Shown: in pieces, positions 1 through 7,238 of the stretch
Numbering within the stretch: the first letter of the stretch is position 1
How the letters are laid out: every line of letters starts with the position of its first letter
Source of the DNA: Lachnoanaerobaculum gingivalis
GTDB taxonomy: Bacteria; Bacillota; Clostridia; Lachnospirales; Lachnospiraceae
Assembly (NCBI RefSeq): GCF_003862475.1
Contig: NZ_RRCO01000008.1
Location: forward strand, 1-64,000
DNA: 64,000 nt
Direction of reading: 5' to 3'
Position numbers and translations under genes: made by a program
The notes under the pieces: generated by a model
Database searches by the model: none
Told to the model about the DNA's origin: nothing
The model's input: the letters and a program-made list of their open reading frames with translations, nothing else

Positions 1-35
1 AAACTCAATTCATATAAGCTAAAGTTGATTTTCTG

Positions 36-64
36 TTGACCTATTTCAAAAAAGTCGTTATAAT
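36..64 (+). promoter_or_regulatory. Consensus sigma-A promoter at the left edge
   Basis: The -35 box TTGACC (36-41) and the perfect -10 box TATAAT (59-64) are separated by exactly 17 bases. Transcription would begin near position 71 on the plus strand. No plus-strand gene of normal size follows, so the promoter appears to drive only the short hairpin-rich transcript described next. Confidence 0.6.
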
Positions 65-70
65 AATTAA

Positions 71-135
71 CTGTGAGCATAGTTACATTATAACATGTAA
101 CGGAGAAAGATGGTTGTCGTTAGCCATCTTTTTTT
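71..135 (+). ncRNA. Candidate short RNA with two hairpins and terminator
   Basis: Downstream of the promoter there are two inverted repeats. GTTACAT (82-88) pairs perfectly with ATGTAAC (95-101). AAGATGG (107-113) pairs with CCATCTT (124-130) and runs into a T tract, which looks like an intrinsic terminator. The predicted transcript is about 65 nucleotides. A GGAG sequence lies just before an ATG at 110-112, opening a 19-codon frame (ending near 169) whose first codons lie in the terminator stem, so a leader peptide or tiny protein is an alternative. No known RNA family is recognised. Confidence 0.35.
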
Positions 136-148
136 ATGTAAAAATTTA

Positions 149-181
149 GGGAAGAGCGACTCATTTTGAGTTACTCCTCCC
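149..181 (-). terminator. Hairpin terminator after the TPR gene
   Basis: Arms at 149-163 and 167-181 form an imperfect 15-base stem with a three-base loop. Read on the minus strand, the stem is followed by a T-rich stretch. It lies about 80 bases past the stop of the TPR protein gene and probably ends the XRE-TPR transcript. Confidence 0.5.
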
Positions 182-258
182 TATTTTATGACTGCCATTT
201 CCCGACAGCCCCCTTTTGCCTCACTAACCCTTTTTTATCAAACAATTAACCAAAGTTA

Positions 259-1341
259 TTACAAACGCTTTTTCCATTTTTTTATCATATCAGTGGTATA
301 AGAAATCAAATCTTTATTCTTACTCTCTTGCAAAATTCGTTCCAGCCATATAATTGCCTCTTCAATCTTGTTATCAAAATAGTAGTTATCCGCAACTATA
401 CAATAAAGCTCATCTCTTAAGTCGGTTTCTTCATCCGGTAATATATCCAGCAATTCTTTGACTGTTTCTGTAGATTTCTCATACATCTCAAGTTGCTGAT
501 ATATATACGCCATTTTCCCCCTTGTCTCTATATCATCAGGGTCCAATTCAACAGTTTTTTCAAACCAAGGTATTGCCATGCTGTATTGATAACAGTTGTT
601 TAGAGATATAGCGATAGCATATGCATTATCGGCAGATGGATCATTTGCATACATTCTATATGCAAATGGCAGATATTCCATGTTTTGATCATCTGTTAAT
701 CCCTTTGCATAATCTTCCTCTTCTTTTGTGAGTGGAGTTTTATCTCCCGAGTCCGAAAACTCATCTGTCAATATATTTATCCTGTCTTCTTTATGTAAAC
801 TGATGAATTCCAGTAACTTAGGAATGATAGCCTCTTTGGCATATTCTGATTGTACAAACCACACATTGGATTGTCCAAATCCCTTTCCTGTTCCATCTTT
901 TGCCGCTCTTCCAACAGTAAAGGTTCTCTTATCTTCCGGTAAAAGATATGCATCCTCCGCCTTACATTCAAACCAATAATATCTGTCAATACCGCTTGCA
1001 GGTGTACAACGCATTTCTTTCAAAAATCTGTTTTCAGTTGCATTCTCATACCATCCGACAACCACAGTACCTCTTTCAGGATGAGTAGCACACCAAACAA
1101 CCAATACATTATTCGTTTCATCAAAATGGCGATACTTCTTGTCAAATTTCTCTATATGAAATTCATCTCCAATAGTTCTGACAAAGCCATAGCAACGACC
1201 GTCCATATTTAGGAAGTTCCACTTTTCATGTGCATCCTCATTTTCCTGAACCCATCTGCCTCCTGTTGTCGGCTTTATTTCTCCGGCAATACGACCGTCA
1301 TAGTATCTCAAATACGCAATATTACAAAATATTATATACAT
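259..1341 (-). CDS. TPR-repeat protein of unknown function, coupled to an XRE regulator
   Basis: The 360-residue product has two parts. Residues 1 to about 190 form a compact domain rich in aromatic residues, with segments such as VLVVWCATHPERG, VGWYENAT and GQSNVWFV. I recall similar N-terminal domains in uncharacterised proteins from restriction or defence neighbourhoods, but cannot name a family with confidence. Residues about 225-350 contain tetratricopeptide-like helical repeats (for example AIPWFEKTVELDPDD), suggesting protein-protein interaction. No signal peptide or membrane segment is visible, so it should be cytoplasmic. The ATG has a good SD (AAAGGATG). The gene overlaps the stop of the upstream XRE gene by ten bases, so the two are probably translated together. 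It could be an effector controlled by that regulator; no catalytic motif is evident. Confidence 0.75.
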   Translation of the reverse strand: MYIIFCNIAYLRYYDGRIAGEIKPTTGGRWVQENEDAHEKWNFLNMDGRCYGFVRTIGDEFHIEKFDKKYRHFDETNNVLVVWCATHPERGTVVVGWYENATENRFLKEMRCTPASGIDRYYWFECKAEDAYLLPEDKRTFTVGRAAKDGTGKGFGQSNVWFVQSEYAKEAIIPKLLEFISLHKEDRINILTDEFSDSGDKTPLTKEEEDYAKGLTDDQNMEYLPFAYRMYANDPSADNAYAIAISLNNCYQYSMAIPWFEKTVELDPDDIETRGKMAYIYQQLEMYEKSTETVKELLDILPDEETDLRDELYCIVADNYYFDNKIEEAIIWLERILQESKNKDLISYTTDMIKKWKKRL

Positions 1342-1928
1342 AACTCATCCTTTCTCTCTTCAATAACAATATTCAATGCATTATTCCCATCCTTCAAGCA
1401 TGCAATAGGCTTATTTCGCATACTTGCAAAATAAGATATCCTCTTTGGCAGCGCTTCTTTTGTATCAACATAGTACTTTGCCTTACCCCTCTCTACTACT
1501 AAAAAGAGCTCAAATTCTTCAGGAACAAGTACATCCAACAGATAAAACATATTATCATGAAACTCTTTTAGAAGTTCTCTTCTTACATCCGCAGTACTGT
1601 TAGGATTCTCATCTATCAAATCATCTATCCTCTTTAAAACAAATTTTCGTTCATTCTCTCTAAAATCTTCCTGCATTCGTGGTATCTGCTCTCTTTCAAG
1701 CAAGCCTACCGGACCATGATACCCCAGAGCATATTTCATCCAATTCAGATCTATATCCAGCAATACAGATAATCTAAAAAGTGTTTCAGCGCTGACGGTA
1801 TCATTATTAAGCTGTGCTGAAAATGTCGTGTTGTTTATTCCCAGTTCACCTGCAATCTGTTTTGCCGTCCTGTTTCTGTTTTTAATAAAACGCTTTATCA
1901 TCCCCCCTATATTATTTGTATCTTTCAC
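1332..1928 (-). CDS. XRE-family helix-turn-helix regulator (GTG start)
   Basis: The 198-residue protein has an N-terminal helix-turn-helix of the Cro/XRE class at about residues 10-65 (IAGELGINNTTFSAQLNND is the core). The remaining ~130 residues are charged and helical and match no domain I can name. The reading frame is open further upstream, but GTG at 1928 is chosen because GGGAGGTG lies nine bases before it. An inverted repeat, TTGATATA / TATATCAA, sits just upstream at 1955-1975 and could be its own operator. It is followed by the TPR gene with a ten-base overlap. Autoregulation is inferred from this layout only. Confidence 0.8.
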   Translation of the reverse strand: MKDTNNIGGMIKRFIKNRNRTAKQIAGELGINNTTFSAQLNNDTVSAETLFRLSVLLDIDLNWMKYALGYHGPVGLLEREQIPRMQEDFRENERKFVLKRIDDLIDENPNSTADVRRELLKEFHDNMFYLLDVLVPEEFELFLVVERGKAKYYVDTKEALPKRISYFASMRNKPIACLKDGNNALNIVIEERKDELCI

Positions 1929-1954
1929 ACCCGGTTCACCTCCCTTGTTTTCCT

Positions 1955-1975
1955 TTGATATAAATACTATATCAA
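1955..1975. promoter_or_regulatory. Inverted repeat, possible operator of the XRE gene
   Basis: TTGATATA (1955-1962) and its exact complement TATATCAA (1968-1975) flank a five-base spacer, some 27-47 bases upstream of the GTG start. The location and symmetry fit binding by a dimeric XRE regulator. The AT-rich repeat also contains -10-like sequence, so it may overlap the promoter. Confidence 0.45.
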
Positions 1976-2000
1976 GTCTTCTACATTGGTAATAGAGCAA

Positions 2001-2025
2001 AAAAATCCAATGTGGTTGGATTTTT
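2001..2025. terminator. AT-rich hairpin between the lipid operon and the XRE gene
   Basis: AAAAATCCAA (2001-2010) pairs perfectly with TTGGATTTTT (2016-2025) around a five-base loop. Because the arms carry the A and T runs, it could act on either strand. It lies after the main terminator of the upstream operon and may insulate the XRE transcript. Confidence 0.5.
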
Positions 2026-2046
2026 ATGAGAAATTACATTCTAAAT

Positions 2047-2087
2047 AAAAAAATCAGAGAGTATTTGATATACTCCCTGACTTTTTT
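2047..2087 (-). terminator. Terminator of the ten-gene lipid operon
   Basis: An imperfect stem of about 17 bases (left arm 2047-2064, right arm 2070-2087) overlaps the stop codon of the last gene in the operon. The minus-strand side ends in a run of T. This marks the 3' end of the 11.5-2.1 kb transcript. Confidence 0.65.
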
Positions 2088-2745
2088 ATTTAAACATATC
2101 TGCCAAATAAATCCACAATACTAACAATATTTCGCTAAAGGTAAAAGCGGCAGACACAATAGCCAACCTCCTGCCTCTATTCCAATACTTTATACTTATA
2201 TACAATCCGTCTATAATATCCAACACCGGTATCATCTGCAATAAAAAATGTATTCTTCTTTCTGCAGAAGACATACCATATTTTTTTTTCGTAATATCTA
2301 AGATGAAAGCAATTGATGTAAAGCACGGCAACTCTATTACAGTAAATACTATCAAAACACATGGTATTATCCCTATAAAAAGAATAACCAAGTAAAAAAC
2401 CAAAACAATTATAAGTGGTCCTTCTAACCACCGAATTAACATTCCTATTATTGCAACAATAAAAGTACCTACTATTCCTGCACAGATTAATCCACTAGGC
2501 ATAGTTATATATTTATATATAAAATATGTTTTTAAACAATAATCTACATCTTCCTCTTTTTTAGCAGATGAAATATTTCGCATTTGTGATATCAAAACAA
2601 ATACAAACAGGATAAAAGGAATTATTAATACAGTTGCAGTATCATCGCTTATATGATACACCATAGTCAAAACTATTAAACCATATATTGCTATACCGTA
2701 AAATATACCCAGCAACAAAGGGTGTGTTTTTTGATTATATTTCAT
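2086..2745 (-). CDS. Polytopic membrane protein of unknown function
   Basis: The 219-residue product is dominated by hydrophobic segments, with about six membrane spans (around residues 10-30, 37-53, 85-105, 108-138 as a pair, and 191-215). A charged loop follows the second span (SSAKKEEDVDYC), and positively charged IDGLYISIKYWNRGRR precedes the last. No transporter or enzyme family is recognised. It starts three bases after the glf stop and is the last gene of the lipid operon, so a role in export, anchoring or regulation of that envelope product is possible, on position alone. Confidence 0.7.
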   Translation of the reverse strand: MKYNQKTHPLLLGIFYGIAIYGLIVLTMVYHISDDTATVLIIPFILFVFVLISQMRNISSAKKEEDVDYCLKTYFIYKYITMPSGLICAGIVGTFIVAIIGMLIRWLEGPLIIVLVFYLVILFIGIIPCVLIVFTVIELPCFTSIAFILDITKKKYGMSSAERRIHFLLQMIPVLDIIDGLYISIKYWNRGRRLAIVSAAFTFSEILLVLWIYLADMFK

Positions 2746-2748
2746 ATT

Positions 2749-3846
2749 TTATAAATTCTTCTCCACGCACTCAAGTGCCGCTTCCACTACTTTATCCATA
2801 TCATAATACTTATAGGCACCCAGTCTGCCGCCAAAGATTATCTCAGGTCTCTTTTTTGAAAGCTCCACATAGCTTTCATAGAGAGCATTGTTCTTTTCAT
2901 TATTGATAGGATAATAAGGCTCCTCTCCCTTTTGCCACTCACTTGGATACTCTTTTGAAATAATGGTAAAATCCTGATTGCCATACTCAAAATGCTTATG
3001 CTCTATTATTCTTGTGAATTTCACATCTCTTTCAGTGTAATTTACCACTGCATTTCCCTGATAGTTTTCGGTATCAAGTCTCTCATCCTCAAAGTACACT
3101 CTTCGATACTCCAACACTCCAAGTTTATAGTCAAAGAACTCATCAATCATTCCTGTATAGACAGTCTTTTTTTCAAAATCAGGATTTTCGTTTATGAAAT
3201 CTCTGTATTCGGTATTTGTCCTTACCTCTATACCCTCAAGAAGCTTTTCAACTATACCTGTATATCCGCCTATCGGAATACCCTGATATCTGTCATTGAA
3301 ATAATTATTATCAAATGTAAATCTAAGCGGCAATCTCTTTATAATAAATGCCGGTAATTCCTTGGCATCTCTTCCCCATTGTTTTTCTGTATATCCCTTT
3401 ATAAGCTTTTCATATACATCCTTGCCCACCAAAGATATAGCCTGCTCTTCCAGATTCTTAGGATCTGTAATACCTGATTCCTGTCTTTGTTTTTCTATAA
3501 TTGCTTTTGCCTCGTCGGGTGTCTTTATATTCCAGAGCTTGCTGAATGTATTCATATTGAAAGGAAGATTGTAAAGCTCATCCTTATAAATGGCAACAGG
3601 TGCATTGATATAATTATTAAACTCCGCAAAATTATTGATATACTCCCAAACCTTTTTGTTTGATGTATGGAAAATATGCGCTCCGTATTTATGTACATTT
3701 ATCCCGTCCACATTCTCCGTATAGATATTTCCGGCTATATGATCTCTCTTATCAATTACCAAAACACTCTTGCCACGCTTCTTTGCCTCATATGCAAATA
3801 TTGCTCCGAAAAGCCCTGCTCCAACCACTAAAAAATCGTATTTCAT
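2749..3846 (-). CDS. glf: UDP-galactopyranose mutase
   Basis: This 365-residue flavoenzyme interconverts UDP-galactopyranose and UDP-galactofuranose, the donor for galactofuranose in surface glycans. The N-terminal FAD-binding Rossmann motif GAGLFG and the following VLVIDKRDHIAGN segment are clear (about residues 8-41), as are the family motifs HKYGAHIFHTSNKKVW and the C-terminal GGRLGAYKYYDMD. Length matches the bacterial family (360-390). The start has a good SD (AAGGAG). It sits 14 bases after the UbiA-family gene and three bases before a membrane protein gene, so it belongs to the lipid operon. This suggests that the operon product is galactofuranosylated or that Galf supply is co-regulated with it. 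Confidence 0.95.
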   Translation of the reverse strand: MKYDFLVVGAGLFGAIFAYEAKKRGKSVLVIDKRDHIAGNIYTENVDGINVHKYGAHIFHTSNKKVWEYINNFAEFNNYINAPVAIYKDELYNLPFNMNTFSKLWNIKTPDEAKAIIEKQRQESGITDPKNLEEQAISLVGKDVYEKLIKGYTEKQWGRDAKELPAFIIKRLPLRFTFDNNYFNDRYQGIPIGGYTGIVEKLLEGIEVRTNTEYRDFINENPDFEKKTVYTGMIDEFFDYKLGVLEYRRVYFEDERLDTENYQGNAVVNYTERDVKFTRIIEHKHFEYGNQDFTIISKEYPSEWQKGEEPYYPINNEKNNALYESYVELSKKRPEIIFGGRLGAYKYYDMDKVVEAALECVEKNL

Positions 3847-3860
3847 ACACTACTCCTTAT

Positions 3861-4826
3861 CTATATCTTTCCAACTATCAGATAAATCACTATAGTTGCA
3901 ATCATCATACTTTCCTGTATATATGTGTATCTTTCCACCTTGCTGACAATTCTGTATTTAGTAGGATCCTTCTTATATTCAATGAATTTCATAGAACACC
4001 ATACGGTATTTACAAGCAATGCCACTACAGATATCTTATTTAGATTCCATACAAGTACAACATTTGTAAGTATATCAAGCCAGGTAAGAACAAATACAAA
4101 ATCAACGCATTTCTTATATCCGAAAAGCTTCGAATATGTCACATACTCTGTCTCCTCTTTAGGTGCACGAATCTTTCTTGAGATCTCCCAAATAAGTGCA
4201 GGGAAGTAAAGTGTCATTACAGCCATCAAATTTGTAATATCAAATATCGGCAGCTTATACTTCATTATCGCATATGAGATAACATAGATATTCAATATGA
4301 TCTGCACCGGATTATGTGTAACCAAGGCGAGTGGCAGAGACTTTGCTATCTTATGTCTTTGGAAAAACCATACCGCCATCAAACTTCCATAAGTATAGAG
4401 TATCAGACAGAATATAAAGTTCCTCATAAAAAGTATATTTATGAAAACAGTTATTCCGATAAGTATTGTTGCAAAAATCCTCAAATCATCCTTATGTACT
4501 CTACCTGATGGAAGCGGTCTGCTTGCAAAAAGTCTGCAATCCAACTCATAATCTTTAAAGTCATCTGCAATACGAAGCCAAAGTAAAAAGCTGAATATTG
4601 TGAATCCTCCGATTATTACACCTCTTACATCATGCTGTATTAAATAAGATATCAAATCGGACTGACCTTCCACCTTATCAAATAAAAGCAGTTGTTTTCC
4701 CGTTACTCCGTGATTTAGAAGTACAATAAAGTATATTTCCAAAAATACAATGTACCCAAGGCATAATCTTGGAATCAGCGGAAACATTTCATTAAAATAA
4801 ACTCTAAGTCTCTTTAATCTTTCCAT
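3861..4826 (-). CDS. UbiA-family prenyltransferase
   Basis: The 321-residue protein has about eight membrane spans and the first Asp-rich UbiA motif within RIADDFKDYELD, followed directly by the typical RPLPSG turn (about residues 85-108). UbiA enzymes transfer a polyprenyl group from prenyl diphosphate to an acceptor; archaeal members make the second ether bond of archaeal lipids. The second motif, normally DxxxD, is altered here (WEISRKIRAPKEE), so the substrate may be unusual. The gene overlaps the psd end by 23 bases, and SD AGGAT precedes the ATG. Its neighbours (CarS-like, PSS-like, PSD, DgkA-type) point to lipid synthesis rather than quinone synthesis, for which no other genes are present. 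Confidence 0.8.
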   Translation of the reverse strand: MERLKRLRVYFNEMFPLIPRLCLGYIVFLEIYFIVLLNHGVTGKQLLLFDKVEGQSDLISYLIQHDVRGVIIGGFTIFSFLLWLRIADDFKDYELDCRLFASRPLPSGRVHKDDLRIFATILIGITVFINILFMRNFIFCLILYTYGSLMAVWFFQRHKIAKSLPLALVTHNPVQIILNIYVISYAIMKYKLPIFDITNLMAVMTLYFPALIWEISRKIRAPKEETEYVTYSKLFGYKKCVDFVFVLTWLDILTNVVLVWNLNKISVVALLVNTVWCSMKFIEYKKDPTKYRIVSKVERYTYIQESMMIATIVIYLIVGKI

Positions 4827-5679
4827 ATCCTATCCTCTCCCCGATTCGGATTTTAGTTTCAAAATTTCTTTTACTGTTTTCTAAGATATCTTCATCTATC
4901 TCTATTTCCTTACCGACAATCTCAACTATAGTTGAACCTCCGTATGAGAAATACCCCTTTTCCTCACCTCTGTAAAAGAGCAGTTTATTATAGTTATGAA
5001 TATGTCCGACAAGCATTGCTCCTATCTCCATATGAAGCATCTCTCCGCTCTCAGTCTTCCAATATTCCAGCACCCTTTTATTCTCTGCAAATGCTCTCCA
5101 ATAAGCCGCATCTCTTCTTACACTCTCAAGCCTTCCGGCAATTTCTTTTCTTTTCTCACATCTACCCGCTATCGGATAGATATACCTGTGATAATCGCAA
5201 AGACTCAGTCTGTATAATAAAAGATATCCACCTTTTGCCCAGTCAGGCAATGGTGCTTTCAACAATTTATCGATGTTATAAACATTGCCCTTTATCATTA
5301 TACTAAGTTTTTTATTTCCAAGATAGAGTTCTTTATCTTCTCCTATTTTAAATACTCGAAGTTTTCCGCTTGCAGTTGCAAGAAAACCCTCTTTGTCCAC
5401 ATTTATCTTTTCTTTTCTTGAAAAAAAGTCGTCAAAACTTTTAAAATCTCTTTTTAATAATGCTCCATCCAAGCCGTATTTTTTTACAAATCCTTTTATC
5501 TTCTTTTTTGATACCGGACTTTTATAATATATCGACAGCAATTTTGAAAAATATGGCCTTGCAAAGAAAAGCTTTAAAAATATCCTGCCGATAAAACTGT
5601 GATATAAAAACTCTATGATCTTTGACGAGTCTTCCTCTTCTTTTATTATTCTGCCTGTTTTTCTATCAATTATTTTCAA
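4804..5679 (-). CDS. psd: Phosphatidylserine decarboxylase, with altered triad residues
   Basis: The 291-residue protein has the PSD layout. The membrane-associated N-terminal part carries DFFSRK. The DYHR motif occurs at about residue 165, and the C-terminal self-cleavage site is YGGST, where cleavage between Gly and Ser makes the pyruvoyl group. The family converts phosphatidylserine to phosphatidylethanolamine. Two triad positions differ from well-studied enzymes: the segment normally reading PADG or PCDG is TASG, and the second His of YHRxH is Ile (DYHRYIYP). Some clostridial relatives may share the second change, so function is not excluded. TTG is the start, with AGGTGA upstream. It follows the CDP-alcohol transferase by eight bases, the usual PSS-PSD pairing. 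Confidence 0.88.
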   Translation of the reverse strand: MKIIDRKTGRIIKEEEDSSKIIEFLYHSFIGRIFLKLFFARPYFSKLLSIYYKSPVSKKKIKGFVKKYGLDGALLKRDFKSFDDFFSRKEKINVDKEGFLATASGKLRVFKIGEDKELYLGNKKLSIMIKGNVYNIDKLLKAPLPDWAKGGYLLLYRLSLCDYHRYIYPIAGRCEKRKEIAGRLESVRRDAAYWRAFAENKRVLEYWKTESGEMLHMEIGAMLVGHIHNYNKLLFYRGEEKGYFSYGGSTIVEIVGKEIEIDEDILENSKRNFETKIRIGERIGYGKIKET

Positions 5680-5687
5680 AGTATCAC

Positions 5688-6284
5688 CTACATAAGCAAT
5701 AAAGCTATAAATACTATGGCAAGAACAAGAAAGGCTACTCTAATATATAGATTCGGCTTTTTTATTTTCTTATTCCATAAAAATGCCAATATCAAAAATA
5801 CATATAAACACTCTATGGGAAGAACAAAAAAGCTTTCTGCATACTTTGAGATAACCACATAAAGCGATATAAAAAATGCCGAGTAGGTTACCGCAAGTCC
5901 TGTAAAATACAGTTTATCCTCGCTTCCCTTACAGTTAAAATATGCCAGTCTGATAATTACAGCCAAAATATAAAGACTCACAAGCACAAAGGACATATAG
6001 ATATTTTTACTGAAATAACTTATATATATCTTTGCCGGAAATAATCCAAATGAGATCAGATCCGCAAATGAGTCTATCTGCACTCCTAAGTTTTCTTCAA
6101 GCTCGGTTCTTTTATACATTCTTGCAAATATTCCGTCAAACGCATCACAAAGCCCTGCAAGCATCAGCAAGATAGTTGCAAGATATAAGCTGTCTGCAAA
6201 GAAAATCCCGAATATTGATATCAATACTCCTATATAGGTCAGTATAACACTTGGATGATATACTCCCAAAAATATCTTTTTCAT
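5688..6284 (-). CDS. pssA: CDP-alcohol phosphatidyltransferase, PssA-like
   Basis: The 198-residue membrane enzyme has the CDP-alcohol signature: D-A-F-D-G-I-F-A-R (about residues 47-55), then after eleven residues G-V-Q-I-D-S-F-A-D, with all four aspartates present. Such enzymes displace CMP from a CDP-activated lipid with an alcohol. Pairing with psd makes L-serine the likely acceptor (phosphatidylserine synthase or an archaetidylserine synthase-like enzyme). About six hydrophobic spans follow. It starts one base after the CarS-like stop, so activation and head-group transfer are encoded together. The symbol rests on context; the exact lipid substrate cannot be read from the sequence. Confidence 0.85.
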   Translation of the reverse strand: MKKIFLGVYHPSVILTYIGVLISIFGIFFADSLYLATILLMLAGLCDAFDGIFARMYKRTELEENLGVQIDSFADLISFGLFPAKIYISYFSKNIYMSFVLVSLYILAVIIRLAYFNCKGSEDKLYFTGLAVTYSAFFISLYVVISKYAESFFVLPIECLYVFLILAFLWNKKIKKPNLYIRVAFLVLAIVFIALLLM

Positions 6285-6285
6285 A

Positions 6286-6861
6286 TTACAAATACTTTCT
6301 TACTTTAAATAAAATCAAAATCATATTTACAAGTACATGGGTAATGCCTCCAAGAATAACAGCCAAAATATATTGCATGAAGCTTAGCCTTGCAAGTATT
6401 GCAAGCACCGACATTACACCTATCATTGAATCTATCTGATCATATACAAATGTAAATACATTTACAGGAAACCTTCCTCTTGAACCTGCATCGATATCAA
6501 ATCTTCTTTTTAAAAAGCTGTTTGGCAACTCAAAAATCATATATGCAAATCCAAATACAGCACCCGATAAAAGATTAAAGCAGGCTGTATTAGGATAATT
6601 TTTATAAATAAGATTGTAATGCTCAAGTCCCATAAACTTTAAAAATGCTCCCCAAAGTATGGCTGCAATGGCAGTGCCAAGCATCATTCCTATAAATCCA
6701 AGAAGCGTCTTACTGTCACCAAAAATTCTTTTGCCGTTTAAACTCTTGCCTCCGTCTACCGGAACCTTTAAAAAGGATAATGCCTTTATCTTTACAAAGA
6801 GCATATTGAAAACTCCGCCTATAATTACTGGAAGCATACTTGTATATAGTGATATTATCAT
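6286..6861 (-). CDS. CDP-archaeol synthase (CarS)-like CTP transferase
   Basis: This 191-residue membrane protein carries the CarS/CdsA-type cytosolic motif GKSLNGKRIFGDSKTLLG (about residues 38-55) and, near the C-terminus, FVYDQIDSMIG, with hydrophobic spans around both. It is much shorter than normal bacterial CdsA and fits the CarS family, which activates unsaturated archaetidic acid with CTP in archaea; bacterial homologues of unknown substrate exist. It overlaps the DgkA-type kinase by four bases (ATGA) and is followed by the PSS-like gene after one base. The order kinase, cytidylyltransferase, phosphatidyltransferase, decarboxylase matches a biochemical sequence. Substrate assignment is inference. 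Confidence 0.75.
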   Translation of the reverse strand: MIISLYTSMLPVIIGGVFNMLFVKIKALSFLKVPVDGGKSLNGKRIFGDSKTLLGFIGMMLGTAIAAILWGAFLKFMGLEHYNLIYKNYPNTACFNLLSGAVFGFAYMIFELPNSFLKRRFDIDAGSRGRFPVNVFTFVYDQIDSMIGVMSVLAILARLSFMQYILAVILGGITHVLVNMILILFKVRKYL

Positions 6862-7223
6862 AATGCCACTCCTATATAATTTAGAAGCTCTATAATTTGT
6901 ACGGCAAAGAATGCGATACCGAAACAGAGTACTCCAGCCGCTCCCATATCCTTAATTGCTTTTATCTCAGGATGGACATCCTCTGAAATAAAGTCTGAAA
7001 TATGTTCTATGGAAGTGTTTACACATTCCATGCCATAAACAGCCGCAGATGTAATAACAAACGCCAGCCAACCGGACTTATCTATTTTAAATACAAAAAA
7101 ATCCAAAATAAAAAATATAATATTTATCACAATATAATATTTATAATTTTTTTCTGTCTTTAGAGCAAATATAAGCCCCTCTATGGCACAATATATACTT
7201 TTTAAAAATGTTTTATTCTTCAT
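6858..7223 (-). CDS. dgkA: DgkA-type lipid kinase (diacylglycerol or undecaprenol kinase)
   Basis: The 121-residue integral membrane protein has the DgkA signature: E-CVNTSIE, then SEDVHPEIKAIKDMGAAGVL, with the catalytic Glu and Asp residues and three hydrophobic spans. Gram-positive homologues often phosphorylate undecaprenol, while proteobacterial ones act on diacylglycerol. The frame is open to TTG at 7235, but ATG at 7223 is preferred because GAGG lies six bases before it. It sits between the GNAT-like gene and the CarS-like gene (four-base overlap), so its product phosphate may be the CarS-like substrate. The lipid acceptor is not readable from sequence. Confidence 0.88.
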   Translation of the reverse strand: MKNKTFLKSIYCAIEGLIFALKTEKNYKYYIVINIIFFILDFFVFKIDKSGWLAFVITSAAVYGMECVNTSIEHISDFISEDVHPEIKAIKDMGAAGVLCFGIAFFAVQIIELLNYIGVAL

Positions 7224-7238
7224 ACATATCCTCAAATT

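Noticed and set aside
728-979. Plus-strand open frame inside the TPR gene
   Set aside because: It lies fully antisense to a well-supported gene with good SD and shows no protein-like pattern.
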